In this document: positions 9,342 to 17,564 of the stretch, one piece after another
Numbering within the stretch: the first letter of the stretch is position 1
Layout of the letters: every line of letters starts with the position of its first letter
Assembly: GCA_965204665.1 (NCBI GenBank)
Contig: OZ242002.1
Coordinates: 1,426,001 to 1,490,000, forward strand
Length of the DNA: 64,000 nucleotides
Direction: 5' to 3'
Source: Nemesobacter sp965204665
GTDB lineage: Bacteria > Desulfobacterota_D > UBA1144 > Nemesobacterales > Nemesobacteraceae
The notes under the pieces: generated by a model
Told to the model about the DNA's origin: nothing
Seen by the model: the letters and a program-made list of their open reading frames with translations, nothing else
Databases searched by the model: none
Position numbers and translations under genes: made by a program

Positions 9342-12300
9342 CTCGGTTTTTCAAGAGGACCCCGAGCACATCCACGGACTCCTTCCGCATATCAAAGTTT
9401 TTCATAAGTACTGAGATACTTTTCTGTACGCATTCCTTTTTGTTGTTTAGCGTTGCTGCACTGAGGAGTCTCAAAGTTAGTCTTGAGGCACTAGCCTCAA
9501 GTTTCTGCACACGGTAAAATACCCTTTCACCGTTCTCCTCTAGGCTTACGGTATCGTTACTGCAGAGATAGGTTATGTACTCCCAATCTTCTCCATGTTC
9601 AGTTCTTACAATCGGCTCCTTGAATATCCGAACCTTTTTCGCAACTTCCATGGTTGTTATGAATTCACCTTCATATTTTCCGTTTTGACGGTTTCTTGTT
9701 ATTTCTACATGGTGGATATTTCCGTACCTGAGAACATGTAGGGTTTTGCCTTCCTCGTTCTTGTGGTTCCAGTAGGAGTCTTCCGGAAAATCTTTCGACA
9801 CCCAGACCCTTGCGCGACATATTTCGTTTCTCGTTTTCGGATGGATCAATGGCTTTTTCGACAATTGCTTCATTGCGGTTTTTACATCTCCTCCACCCTC
9901 CCAGACATATCTCTCGACTGCAGATCTGATCACAGGGCAAACAATGTTTCCTTTTTCCTTCTCGGTCATATTCTCAAGCATTTTACGCACCACTAACCCG
10001 TGTTTTCCGCCTTCGCCTTCTCTTATCCCGTAGACCGTCTCCTCATGGAACGCTCCAGTTAATTTTCTGTTGGTAGCATGCGAGACTATGAGATTTCCTA
10101 GTCGGTTGGAAAGAGTATCTCTCAGTTTTAGAAGCGGCGGGTCGACCTTGATTTTGTGATCGGGAGAAATGTCATCATCATCTGGTTTCTGCAACTCGGT
10201 AATTTGATGAATGATCTTCTGGTAAAGCCTGCGGGTTGTGAGTGCGATTACAGTTGCGTCAACAGCATGGTGCCTGTGGTCTTCTCTGTTTTTTTCTCCA
10301 CTATCCCCGAGCAAATTATTGAGTCCCCACTGTTTCCGTAGCCAGCTTGTCGCGCCACCTTTGGTGAAAGATACGTCACAACCTAAGTTCCTTATATATT
10401 TTCCTGCTTCTCTTGATATGTAGCGTGCGTCTGTCAACTGATTGCTTATAAATTCATCAATTCCACCAAGGTCTTCTTTTAGTAATCTTTCTTTTTTTGG
10501 TCTGGGTAGTGAATTTGAAATTGACAAAATAGAATCCCATTCTTCAGTTTCTTCAAACGCTTCCCGAGGAGTCCTTGCTCCTTTTTCCCTGTTCTTTCTT
10601 GAAAAACAGATAACTTTGTTCATGTACGAGTCGTCAAGGGACCTCTTATACGGAAGTATATGATCAATCTCCGTTTCATCGGTAAAAAGTGTGGTTTTAG
10701 ATATCATTTCTCCGCTGTAAATGCATACTCCCCCGCTTTCTTCCCATAGGCGGTATTTCAGTCTGTCCTGATAACTTATGTTCTTCTTGAGTTTAAGTTG
10801 TTGGTTATTGACCCTGATTATTTCATATTGTTCTCTAGCTCTTTCATTTGATTCTTCGTTCTTTTTGTACCTTGCGAGAGTTTCCTTGTACCTTTTAGTG
10901 TTCATTTCAAGGTCTCGCGCCATTTCTATTCGTACTGCGGATGGTTTACCGTATTTTTTGATAATTGCGTTTATAACATGTCGGAGTTCGTAGAGGGCCT
11001 TTTGAACTATTGGATTCGGTATCCAAGGTGGAGACGGAAGCAGGTCAGAATTTCCTTTTTCAACTTCACTGAACTTGTATCCTGCAATGTCTACAGCATC
11101 ATGATATTTTTTCCCTTCTTGCAGATAATGAAGAATCTTTTTCGTTGCTTTCAAAGAAAGGTTCGAATGTTCTTCCTCTAGTTCCACCACAGCAAGTCTA
11201 GTAGCTTCTTCTTCAGGAAATCTCCAGTGATTTAGGAAACGCTTTTTGAGCCCTTTTTTTGAGTTGTAAGAGATTATATCTTCGACAATCTGGGACTGTT
11301 TCTCTTCACTGAAAGAATCCCAACTATCTCCGAGAATCTTTCTTATATCGCACGCTGTTGTATTTCCTTTGAGACCTTTTGTATTTCCCGGAACCTTCTG
11401 AAGGTTAAATTCCGTTGCTTTGGGTAGTTTCAGAGCTTTTCTCACTGACGACCATGAGAGCCGTTTTGTCTTTTCAAGTTCACAAGCAAGATTTTTTTTC
11501 TGTTCGTCAGATAGAGGTATATCTATCTCACCTGTTTCAGGATCATCATAAGAGAGATTATTTATTTGTTGCCAGTAGCGAAATTGCTGAGATTCAAGGC
11601 GGGCATTCCTAGTTCTGCTCAACTTGGGTTCGAATGTACAATGCCCCACTCTATCCGGCTTCAGTTTAAGAGGTCTTTGGAAAAAGATGATGTGCTCAAG
11701 TTCCTCCTTCATCTTCTTATGGTAGATTTCAGGATTGAGTTCCGACTGCTTTTCCCATATCTTTTCGAACTCTTCTTTGTACATTGCCCTGTCCGTGTGT
11801 CGGTCATGTAGCGACCCCCTGTTTCGTTTGCGGGGAAGTCCAGACAGGTACTCTCCGAGAGTTCTAGTACCGACCTCGTCCATTTCCTTCCTGAGTGTTT
11901 TTATGTATCCCTTCAGATTTTTTTCGTCGTTGTCTTTATTGGAAGAGTTGTTTTCTTTTTCAAGAATGTTTTGGGCTTTGATGTCATCCGCCAAGTCTCC
12001 AAATGAGGTCTTGCGGTTGCTTAGAAACCCCCTGCGGGACCCTAGATGAAGAAGCGCTCTGCCAAACTCATGACGAGTCAGTTCCTCGTCCATCGCTTTT
12101 TTTCTTATTGAATAAGGGTCTCCCAACTTATTGAGTTCCTGCTCGGGGGAGGAATTATTCTTCAATGAATCGGGCAGAAATCCTTTGAGGACAAGGTAGT
12201 TTCTCAGGCGATTTTTACGTCTACTGCGACGTTGCACCTGTCTTCTCTGGAGGCGTGATTCTCTGCGTTTTCTATTTTTCGGGGTAGGGGATTTATCTTC

Positions 12301-12441
12301 AACGGAGCGGATGAATATGCGACTTCCACAGTCGATAAATTTTCTGGGTTCTCCATATTTCTCTTCTATTATGCTCCATCCGATAGAGTTTGTCCCCATA
12401 TCAAGTCCTATAGCGTATTCAGATAAATTCGACTTTTTCAT
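9334..12441 (-). CDS. cas9: Cas9 RNA-guided DNA endonuclease, type II-C, 1035 aa
   Basis: Compact Cas9, in the size range of type II-C enzymes. All catalytic landmarks appear intact. RuvC-I is IGLDMGTNSIGWSI with Asp14. An arginine-rich bridge helix follows at about 55-82 (KNRKRRESRLQRRQVQRR). RuvC-II is PSAVRIEMARDL with Glu near 505. The HNH domain reads EIDHILPYKRSLDD with Asp593 and His594 and a following Asn in SRKNREKG. RuvC-III is HHAVDATV with Asp728. The C-terminal 300 residues would hold the PAM-interacting part; the PAM cannot be read from sequence. GGAGG lies about 18 nt before the ATG, which is long for a ribosome site. The gene opens the cas9-cas1-cas2 operon and is divergent from the tracrRNA. 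Confidence 0.98.
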   Translation of the reverse strand: MKKSNLSEYAIGLDMGTNSIGWSIIEEKYGEPRKFIDCGSRIFIRSVEDKSPTPKNRKRRESRLQRRQVQRRSRRKNRLRNYLVLKGFLPDSLKNNSSPEQELNKLGDPYSIRKKAMDEELTRHEFGRALLHLGSRRGFLSNRKTSFGDLADDIKAQNILEKENNSSNKDNDEKNLKGYIKTLRKEMDEVGTRTLGEYLSGLPRKRNRGSLHDRHTDRAMYKEEFEKIWEKQSELNPEIYHKKMKEELEHIIFFQRPLKLKPDRVGHCTFEPKLSRTRNARLESQQFRYWQQINNLSYDDPETGEIDIPLSDEQKKNLACELEKTKRLSWSSVRKALKLPKATEFNLQKVPGNTKGLKGNTTACDIRKILGDSWDSFSEEKQSQIVEDIISYNSKKGLKKRFLNHWRFPEEEATRLAVVELEEEHSNLSLKATKKILHYLQEGKKYHDAVDIAGYKFSEVEKGNSDLLPSPPWIPNPIVQKALYELRHVINAIIKKYGKPSAVRIEMARDLEMNTKRYKETLARYKKNEESNERAREQYEIIRVNNQQLKLKKNISYQDRLKYRLWEESGGVCIYSGEMISKTTLFTDETEIDHILPYKRSLDDSYMNKVICFSRKNREKGARTPREAFEETEEWDSILSISNSLPRPKKERLLKEDLGGIDEFISNQLTDARYISREAGKYIRNLGCDVSFTKGGATSWLRKQWGLNNLLGDSGEKNREDHRHHAVDATVIALTTRRLYQKIIHQITELQKPDDDDISPDHKIKVDPPLLKLRDTLSNRLGNLIVSHATNRKLTGAFHEETVYGIREGEGGKHGLVVRKMLENMTEKEKGNIVCPVIRSAVERYVWEGGGDVKTAMKQLSKKPLIHPKTRNEICRARVWVSKDFPEDSYWNHKNEEGKTLHVLRYGNIHHVEITRNRQNGKYEGEFITTMEVAKKVRIFKEPIVRTEHGEDWEYITYLCSNDTVSLEENGERVFYRVQKLEASASRLTLRLLSAATLNNKKECVQKSISVLMKNFDMRKESVDVLGVLLKNRDG

Positions 12442-12471
12442 CTTTAATTGTAAAAAATTCCTCCTGTTCGC

Positions 12472-12503
12472 TTGACTTTCAAGCCGTATATTGTAACGTA
12501 TTA
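12472..12503 (+). promoter_or_regulatory. Candidate promoter of the tracrRNA
   Basis: TTGACT at 12472-12477 is a good -35. The matching -10 (TAACGT near 12494-12499, 16 nt away) is weak. A start near 12507 would place the 5' end just before the anti-repeat. Inferred from position and hexamers only. Confidence 0.4.
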
Positions 12504-12507
12504 AGCA

Positions 12508-12627
12508 AGTTACACAACTGACTGAAAACTGCCATGATATTTGCTTTTGCTATTCATAACAAGAAGCGAATGTTTCGCAGGTAATCTCTACGGAGAACCC
12601 AGCCCTCGCACTCGGGGGCTTTTTTTT
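12508..12627 (+). ncRNA. tracrRNA of the type II-C system
   Basis: The anti-repeat comes in two parts. AACTGACTGAAAAC at 12516-12529 is complementary to the 3' part of the repeat. GCTATTCATAAC at 12549-12560 is complementary to its 5' part with one mismatch (possibly a G-U pair). Between them the tracrRNA has 19 nt against 5 nt in the repeat. Downstream come a hairpin GCGAA-TGT-TTCGC (12566-12578), a second hairpin TCTC-TACG-GAGA framed by GGT/ACC, and a terminator AGCCC...GGGCT with seven or eight Ts ending at 12627. The 3' half resembles the stem order of known type II-C tracrRNAs. The 5' end is estimated. Confidence 0.88.
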
Positions 12628-12649
12628 ATCTGATTTTCGACTGTTGACT

Positions 12650-14086
12650 TTAGTCGGTTTGCAGATTTTTGAGGGATTCGAATTCAAACAACGCTTTTTT
12701 TCTTGCTGTCGAATGATCAACTATCTGAACTGGGTAAGATCCACGACCTGAACCTTTCCACGGTTCATGAGTATACAGGTTCGACACATTCTTGAGTTCC
12801 GGAATCCATCTCCGCACATAATCACCTTCCGGGTCGAATTTCTTTCCTTGGAGAGTCGGATTGAAAATACGAAAAAAGGGAGCGGCGTCCACCCCGCATC
12901 CCGCGACCCACTGCCAACTGACTGAGTTGTTCGCGAGGTCCGCGTCCACCAGAGTTTCGAAGAACCACTCGGCACCCCGCTGCCACGGAATTAAGAGATG
13001 TTTTACCAGGAATGACGCAGCGACCATCCGCACGCGGTTATGCATCCATCCGGTTGTCAGGAGCTGGCGCATTCCCGCGTCCACTATGGGATAACCGGTA
13101 AGTCCTCGTTGCCAAAGGTCAAGCAACTCTTCGTTATCTTTCCAGGGGAATCGTTCAAATTCTTTCCGAAACGGCTTGTCGGGAAATTCCGGCCGGTGAT
13201 AGAGAAGATGATGGGAGAATTCCCGCCAGATCAACTGACGCAAAAAGGAATCACAGTCTTCTTGAGAGCGGTTTTTCAGATTACGGCTTGCCGAGTGCCA
13301 GCAGAGCCTAGGTGAAATCTCTCCGAAATGAAGATGAGGAGAAAGCTTGGAAGTTCCGGAGACATCCGGCCGGTCGCGTTGCGTTTTATAGAGGGCCCCC
13401 GAATTTTCAAGAAACGAATCAATCCGCACAAGGGCTCCCCGTTCTCCGGGCGTCCATAAGTCGAGCCATCCCAGAGCCCGGTCGGGCTTTTGCGGAAGCA
13501 GGTTCCATGCTGAGAGAGAATCACCTCTCAAAGGTTTTTCCGGGCGGGAAATCTCTCTGGGTGCGGGAAGTGGCGAGCGGAGAGGGAGTTTTTTGAGGCA
13601 CGCTCTGTAGAAAGGCGTGAAGACCCTGAAGCAGTCGCCTTTTCCGGTCGCTACCGATTCGGGAGGAAAAAGAAGACTGCCGTCGAAAGCGCGGACCCCG
13701 ATTCCAGTATCAGTTAGAACCCGTTCCACTTCCGTTTCTGTCTTTTTCGCGTGAGGTTCCGAAAGCCGGTTGAAATGGACAGCCGCAGCCCCGGTTTCGC
13801 GGGCAATTTCCGCGAGCACATCCGGAGGATTACCGCACCTGAGCAGAAGGCGATTCCCGTAGGACCCGAGAGTCTCATCAATTCCCGCGAGACTGTGGTG
13901 GAGCCACCATCTGCTTGCTCCCCGCGGAGCCCAGGGGTCGGAGTCTCCGTCTTCGAGTATGTAGACCGCTATCACAGGTCTTGATTTTTCTGCGGCCGCG
14001 AAAAGCGCAGGATTATCCGTAACCCTGAGGTCTTTTCGGAACCAGTGAATTACAGGATGTTCTTTTTCCCCTGTATGATTCATCAT
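12650..14086 (-). CDS. phrB: Deoxyribodipyrimidine photolyase (class I cryptochrome/photolyase family)
   Basis: Light-driven flavoenzyme that splits cyclobutane pyrimidine dimers. At 478 aa it is full length. The N-terminal alpha/beta antenna domain starts VIHWFRKDLRVTDNPAL. The C-terminal FAD domain carries the family signatures KLSPHLHFGEISPR, FLRQLIWREF, TGYPIVDAGMRQL, WMHNRVRM and NNSVSWQWVAGCGVDAAPFFRIFNP in split form. The Trp-rich tract and the Asn in NNSVSWQW fit a CPD photolyase; I cannot exclude a cryptochrome role. Two ATG codons open the gene; either could be the start. It is divergent from era with about 107 nt between, and the end lies just beyond the tracrRNA terminator. Confidence 0.93.
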   Translation of the reverse strand: MMNHTGEKEHPVIHWFRKDLRVTDNPALFAAAEKSRPVIAVYILEDGDSDPWAPRGASRWWLHHSLAGIDETLGSYGNRLLLRCGNPPDVLAEIARETGAAAVHFNRLSEPHAKKTETEVERVLTDTGIGVRAFDGSLLFPPESVATGKGDCFRVFTPFYRACLKKLPLRSPLPAPREISRPEKPLRGDSLSAWNLLPQKPDRALGWLDLWTPGERGALVRIDSFLENSGALYKTQRDRPDVSGTSKLSPHLHFGEISPRLCWHSASRNLKNRSQEDCDSFLRQLIWREFSHHLLYHRPEFPDKPFRKEFERFPWKDNEELLDLWQRGLTGYPIVDAGMRQLLTTGWMHNRVRMVAASFLVKHLLIPWQRGAEWFFETLVDADLANNSVSWQWVAGCGVDAAPFFRIFNPTLQGKKFDPEGDYVRRWIPELKNVSNLYTHEPWKGSGRGSYPVQIVDHSTARKKALFEFESLKNLQTD

Positions 14087-14193
14087 CTGCCTTCATTTCT
14101 CGGGATTCGGTAAGATTATACCGAAGTAGAACCGGGTGCCGCGTGACCGGCATCCGACATTAATGTGCTATTAAAGAAGGCGAGGTCCGTCCC

Positions 14194-15102
14194 ATGTCCC
14201 GTCCGGATGCAGAGAAACAAGGTTTCAAGTCAGGATTCATTTCCGTGGTCGGAAGACCGAACGTAGGCAAATCCACGCTTGTAAATTCAATTGTCGGAGA
14301 GAAAGTCTCCGCGGTTTCCGATAAGCCCAGCACCACCAGGAACAAGATAGTCGGCGTGAAAACCTTCGAGGATTCACAGCTGATTTTCCTTGATACACCC
14401 GGGGTTTACAGGGAAAAAACGAGACTCGGAAAATCCATGGCCCGCGCAGTCAGCAGCGCTCTCGCCGACTCGGACCTGATCATGTTCGTAACGGATGTGG
14501 AAAAACCGCTCGGTATTGCGGACAAGGGTATACTTGAGATGCTCGCGAAGCCCCCTGTTCTTGTTATAAACAAGATTGACAGGATCAAAAAATCAAAACT
14601 GCTTCCTGTCCTTTCCGCTGCGGACGGATTTACCGGGAAATTCCTTGAACTCGTCCCCGTCAGCGCTCTTGACGGAGACGGCGTTGTGCAGATTGTGGAA
14701 CTGCTCAAAAAGTATCTGCCCGAAGGACCAATGTATTTTCCTAGGGAAGTTTTCACCGACCAGCCGGAAGTTTTCTACATAGCGGAGATTGTAAGGGAGA
14801 AGATATTCAATCTCACCCGAAAAGAGATTCCCTACAAAGTGGCGGTTCTGGTCACGGGTTTCAGCGAGGACGCGAAAAAAAACCTGATAAGCGTGAACGC
14901 GGAAATCTATGTTGAGAGAAAGAGCCATAAAAGAATCGTCATAGGAAAGGGCGGAGCGATACTCAAACGGGTGGGCTCGGAGGCGAGAGCCGAGATTGAA
15001 AGCACTCTGGGTACAAGACTGTTTCTTGATCTTTATGTGAGAGTAAAGAAGAACTGGACAGGAAACGATTTTCTGATAAGAGAGTTCGGCTACGGGGAGT
15101 GA
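14194..15102 (+). CDS. era: GTPase Era (16S rRNA-binding ribosome assembly factor)
   Basis: Essential small GTPase that binds the 3' end of 16S rRNA during 30S maturation. Its 302 aa match the usual length. The GTPase motifs are G1 GRPNVGKST, G2 region KPSTTRN, G3 DTPG, G4 NKID and G5 SALDG. A C-terminal KH domain follows with VERKSHKRIVIGKGGAILK. Alone among its neighbours on the plus strand, and convergent with the crotonase gene with only 15 nt between their ends. A reasonable AG-rich ribosome site (AGAAGGCGAGG) precedes the ATG. Confidence 0.96.
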   Translation: MSRPDAEKQGFKSGFISVVGRPNVGKSTLVNSIVGEKVSAVSDKPSTTRNKIVGVKTFEDSQLIFLDTPGVYREKTRLGKSMARAVSSALADSDLIMFVTDVEKPLGIADKGILEMLAKPPVLVINKIDRIKKSKLLPVLSAADGFTGKFLELVPVSALDGDGVVQIVELLKKYLPEGPMYFPREVFTDQPEVFYIAEIVREKIFNLTRKEIPYKVAVLVTGFSEDAKKNLISVNAEIYVERKSHKRIVIGKGGAILKRVGSEARAEIESTLGTRLFLDLYVRVKKNWTGNDFLIREFGYGE

Positions 15103-15117
15103 CAAACTGAGTTTATT

Positions 15118-15921
15118 TTATTCTCCCCGGAAAACAGGCTTTCTTTTTTCCATAAACGCCTTTCTGCCCTCACGGTAGTCTCTGCTTCCGCACACCTCCC
15201 GGATGAGGGATTCCAGAACTGCCCGTTCACTTTCTGAAAGAGTTTGTTTCTCCTCCCAGATATTCATCATTTTCTTCATGGAGATCATGGAAAGAGGAGC
15301 GTTTTCAATTATGCTTTCCGTTGCTGAACGGACGAACTCTCCAAGTTTTTCTTTTTTCACCAAATGATTTACAAGCCCGTTTTCCAGAGCCCTTCGCGCA
15401 GTTATGGGTCGTGCGGTCAGAAAAAGTTCTCTTGTAAGTCCCGGCCCGATCAGATTGAGAAACTTCTTTATCCCCTCGTAAGAGTAGGTCACTCCGAGTT
15501 TTGCCGGGGGCATGGCGAACTTCGCATCGTCTGCTGATATTCTGATGTCGCATGCGACCGCAAGTTCGAGTCCCGCCCCGAACGCATGACCGTTTATCAT
15601 GGCCACCACGGGAAGAGGACAGTTTCTCACCGCGCGCATCGCCTGCGTCAGAGGGTGATTCTCCCTTCTGTAGATATCTTCATCCGATATAGCCTTTATG
15701 TCGTATCCGGAGCAGAACGCCTCGTCTCCATTCCCCGTTACGATTATGCATCTGACGGCCGAGTCGCTGCCGAGTTTCTCCAACTCCGAGGCGATCATTC
15801 TGAGAGCGCCTGCGGAGAGGGAGTTTCTTGTATCCGGACGGTTTATAGCGAGAGTTGCTGTGCCTCCCTCTATTTCTACGAGAATTTCCTTGTCCGCCGC
15901 CATGGGGAAATTATATATCAT
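15118..15921 (-). CDS. Enoyl-CoA hydratase/isomerase (crotonase) family protein
   Basis: Crotonase-fold acyl-CoA enzyme, 267 aa from the first ATG; an ATG six codons later (MAADKEILVE) is equally plausible. The oxyanion-hole and first catalytic segment is INGHAFGAGLELAVACDIRI, with the usual Glu after GAGL. The position of the second catalytic Glu of hydratases (normally P-E-x-x-L-G) reads MPPAKLGV, so that Glu is absent. This makes simple enoyl-CoA hydration doubtful. Isomerase, decarboxylase or thioesterase-like chemistry is possible; the family is clear but the substrate is not. No fatty-acid genes lie nearby to help. Confidence 0.85.
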   Translation of the reverse strand: MIYNFPMAADKEILVEIEGGTATLAINRPDTRNSLSAGALRMIASELEKLGSDSAVRCIIVTGNGDEAFCSGYDIKAISDEDIYRRENHPLTQAMRAVRNCPLPVVAMINGHAFGAGLELAVACDIRISADDAKFAMPPAKLGVTYSYEGIKKFLNLIGPGLTRELFLTARPITARRALENGLVNHLVKKEKLGEFVRSATESIIENAPLSMISMKKMMNIWEEKQTLSESERAVLESLIREVCGSRDYREGRKAFMEKRKPVFRGE

Positions 15922-16003
15922 CGCTGTTTCGTGTCTAAACTCCGCCGCTCGAAGATCTTTCTGTCTTAACGCCGAAAACCGTCAGGTTAGACGGTCATGA
16001 ATC

Positions 16004-16492
16004 CTGCTAAGAACGGAGTTGTTTCTCCGTACGGGTAACTCCTGCCGTTCGATCACGGCGTAATCTATTCTTGAACCATCATTCCGACGGGAGGTTTGTC
16101 GCCTGCAGTGCGGGAAGTTGTCCGCGGGGTGAAATCAATCCCCAAGCACTCAATCTCCTACTGCAGCGCGGACATGGTACGGAGTATCTGCGCTCCAAGT
16201 CATGGAAAGAGTTCGAGTCGGAAGACGTGCCCGTCATGGATTTTGTATTTACTGTGTGCGACGATGCTGCGGGAGAAACCTGTCCTCTCCGGCCCGGAAA
16301 ACCTGTAACGGCCCACTGGCGGCTTGCAGACCCCTCGGATATCGAGGGCAACTACCAATGAGCGGCGGAACTTTTACCGAGGCGTATCTTTTGTCGGAGG
16401 GGCGTATAAAGGCGTTTCTCTCGCTTGATTTTGAATCTCTCCCGAATGAGCAACTTGAGAAAAGTCTCGGGGAAATCGGTGCATTCAGATAG
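16004..16492 (+). pseudogene. arsC: Decayed arsenate reductase (LMW phosphotyrosine phosphatase-type ArsC)
   Basis: Three frames together rebuild an ArsC. First, about 16010-16062 reads ELFLRTGNSCRSITA and then meets a stop; the family has LFLCTGNSCRS here, so the nucleophilic Cys is replaced by Arg. Second, 16071-16361 reads SDGRFVACSAGSCPRG, then YLRSKSWKEF and FVFTVCDDAAGETCP. Third, about 16365-16492 reads FTEAYLLSEGRIKAFLSL and ends EIG-like. There are at least two frameshifts, one stop and a lost catalytic Cys. Intact relatives reduce arsenate, usually beside arsR and arsenite efflux genes, none of which is seen here. No start codon or ribosome site remains convincing. Confidence 0.85.
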
Positions 16493-16597
16493 TTTTTCCA
16501 CCTGTCCTCTTTATGTTTTCCGATTCACCGGGTGGTTCGGGGTTATGGGCGGTCTGATAAAACACAGCGGGTTTTACGAAAAAGTCGCGATTTGATC

Positions 16598-16918
16598 TCA
16601 ATCGGGAGATTCTTCCTTTCCTGAAACCATTTCCATGAAATCCGTTTCCTGCAGTATTCGTATCGGTTGTCCTTTCGCTATGAGTTCTTCCGCTCTTTTT
16701 TCTTTTGAAGTTTTCCTGTGCTCTCTGCGACTGCGGCCGTCATAGTTCCCGGATACCGGAACAGTAGTTTTTGTCGTCACATTTTCTTCTACTCCGTGTC
16801 CGTGGATAACTGCAATCGCAGATGCCTGCTTCCCTCTGATCGACAGCGGGCCGGTGAAAACGACTGTTTCTCCGATTTTATATTCTGCGCCGGGAGCGGA
16901 AGGTTCCGGATATTTCAT
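16598..16918 (-). CDS. Stand-alone BRCT-domain protein
   Basis: 106 aa, mostly one BRCT domain: ETVVFTGPLSIRGKQASAIAVIHG, then TTKTTVPVSGNYD and, after a basic linker, SKEKRAEELIAKGQPIRILQETDF. These match the fold strand by strand, as in NAD-dependent DNA ligase tails. Its ATG overlaps the stop of the exonuclease gene before it (ATGA). In many bacteria a DnaQ-like exonuclease carries a BRCT domain at its C terminus in one chain. Here the same pair is split into two coupled genes and may act as one complex. DNA-break or nick recognition is a family-based guess. Confidence 0.75.
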   Translation of the reverse strand: MKYPEPSAPGAEYKIGETVVFTGPLSIRGKQASAIAVIHGHGVEENVTTKTTVPVSGNYDGRSRREHRKTSKEKRAEELIAKGQPIRILQETDFMEMVSGKEESPD

Positions 16919-17508
16919 TTTAGAGCGGGTCTGCGGCGATTTTTTCGCTGAAGCACCTTGAGCAGTTCTTCAAAGCGGAAGTCTGTCTCCGAGCATGCTC
17001 TGAGTACTATTTCCGCTGACACTCTTGCGTCTTCCCCCGCGTCATGATGGTTGAATGAGATTTCAAGGTCGCCTGCGATATTTCCGAGGTTGTACCCTCC
17101 GGAGGCGTATTTCTCCGGCCAGGCGCGTCTTGCAACCTGCGCGCTGTCGATCCATGCTTTATAACTGAGAGTTTTTCCGTAGAGTTCACAGGCTTTCTGA
17201 ATCGCCCTGCGGTCAAAAAAAGTGTGGCTTACAACGGTGCCTTCCAGATATTCGGCGACTTTGTCGTATATATCCTCAAAGCCGGGAGAGTCCGCCACCA
17301 TGCCGGATGTTATGCCGTGAACCCCTATATTCCCGGGGTGGAAATAATCCCCCGGGTCTACAAGTTGTGTCCATAACTCTGTTATTTCAGATGACCTGAC
17401 TACCGCAATCCCTATCTGGCAGATGCTCGAGACATCCGGGTTCGCCGTTTCCACATCAACCGCTACAAAATCTTGCGGCCGCGCTGATAAGATTTTTCTG
17501 TTCAGCAT
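16915..17508 (-). CDS. DnaQ-like DEDDh 3'-5' exonuclease
   Basis: 197 aa, Pol III epsilon/RNase T superfamily. Exo I is FVAVDVETANPDVSSICQIG with the Asp-x-Glu pair. Exo II lies in the region of EGTVVSHTFFDRRAI with its Asp. Exo III is FNHHDAGEDARVSAEI with His and Asp. It is shorter than replicative epsilon chains and lacks a polymerase-binding tail, so a repair or nuclease-processing role is likelier. It is coupled to the BRCT gene through an ATGA overlap, and the two probably form one functional unit. The substrate is unknown. Confidence 0.85.
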   Translation of the reverse strand: MLNRKILSARPQDFVAVDVETANPDVSSICQIGIAVVRSSEITELWTQLVDPGDYFHPGNIGVHGITSGMVADSPGFEDIYDKVAEYLEGTVVSHTFFDRRAIQKACELYGKTLSYKAWIDSAQVARRAWPEKYASGGYNLGNIAGDLEISFNHHDAGEDARVSAEIVLRACSETDFRFEELLKVLQRKNRRRPALK

Positions 17509-17564
17509 TTTTTATACTTTAGCGGCATCAGACATTGCAGTGCGGTGACCGAATACGGCGGATC

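Noticed and set aside
12601..12653. The G/C hairpin and T run as terminator of the photolyase gene
   Set aside because: The T run lies on the plus strand, so it fits the tracrRNA and not the minus-strand photolyase transcript.
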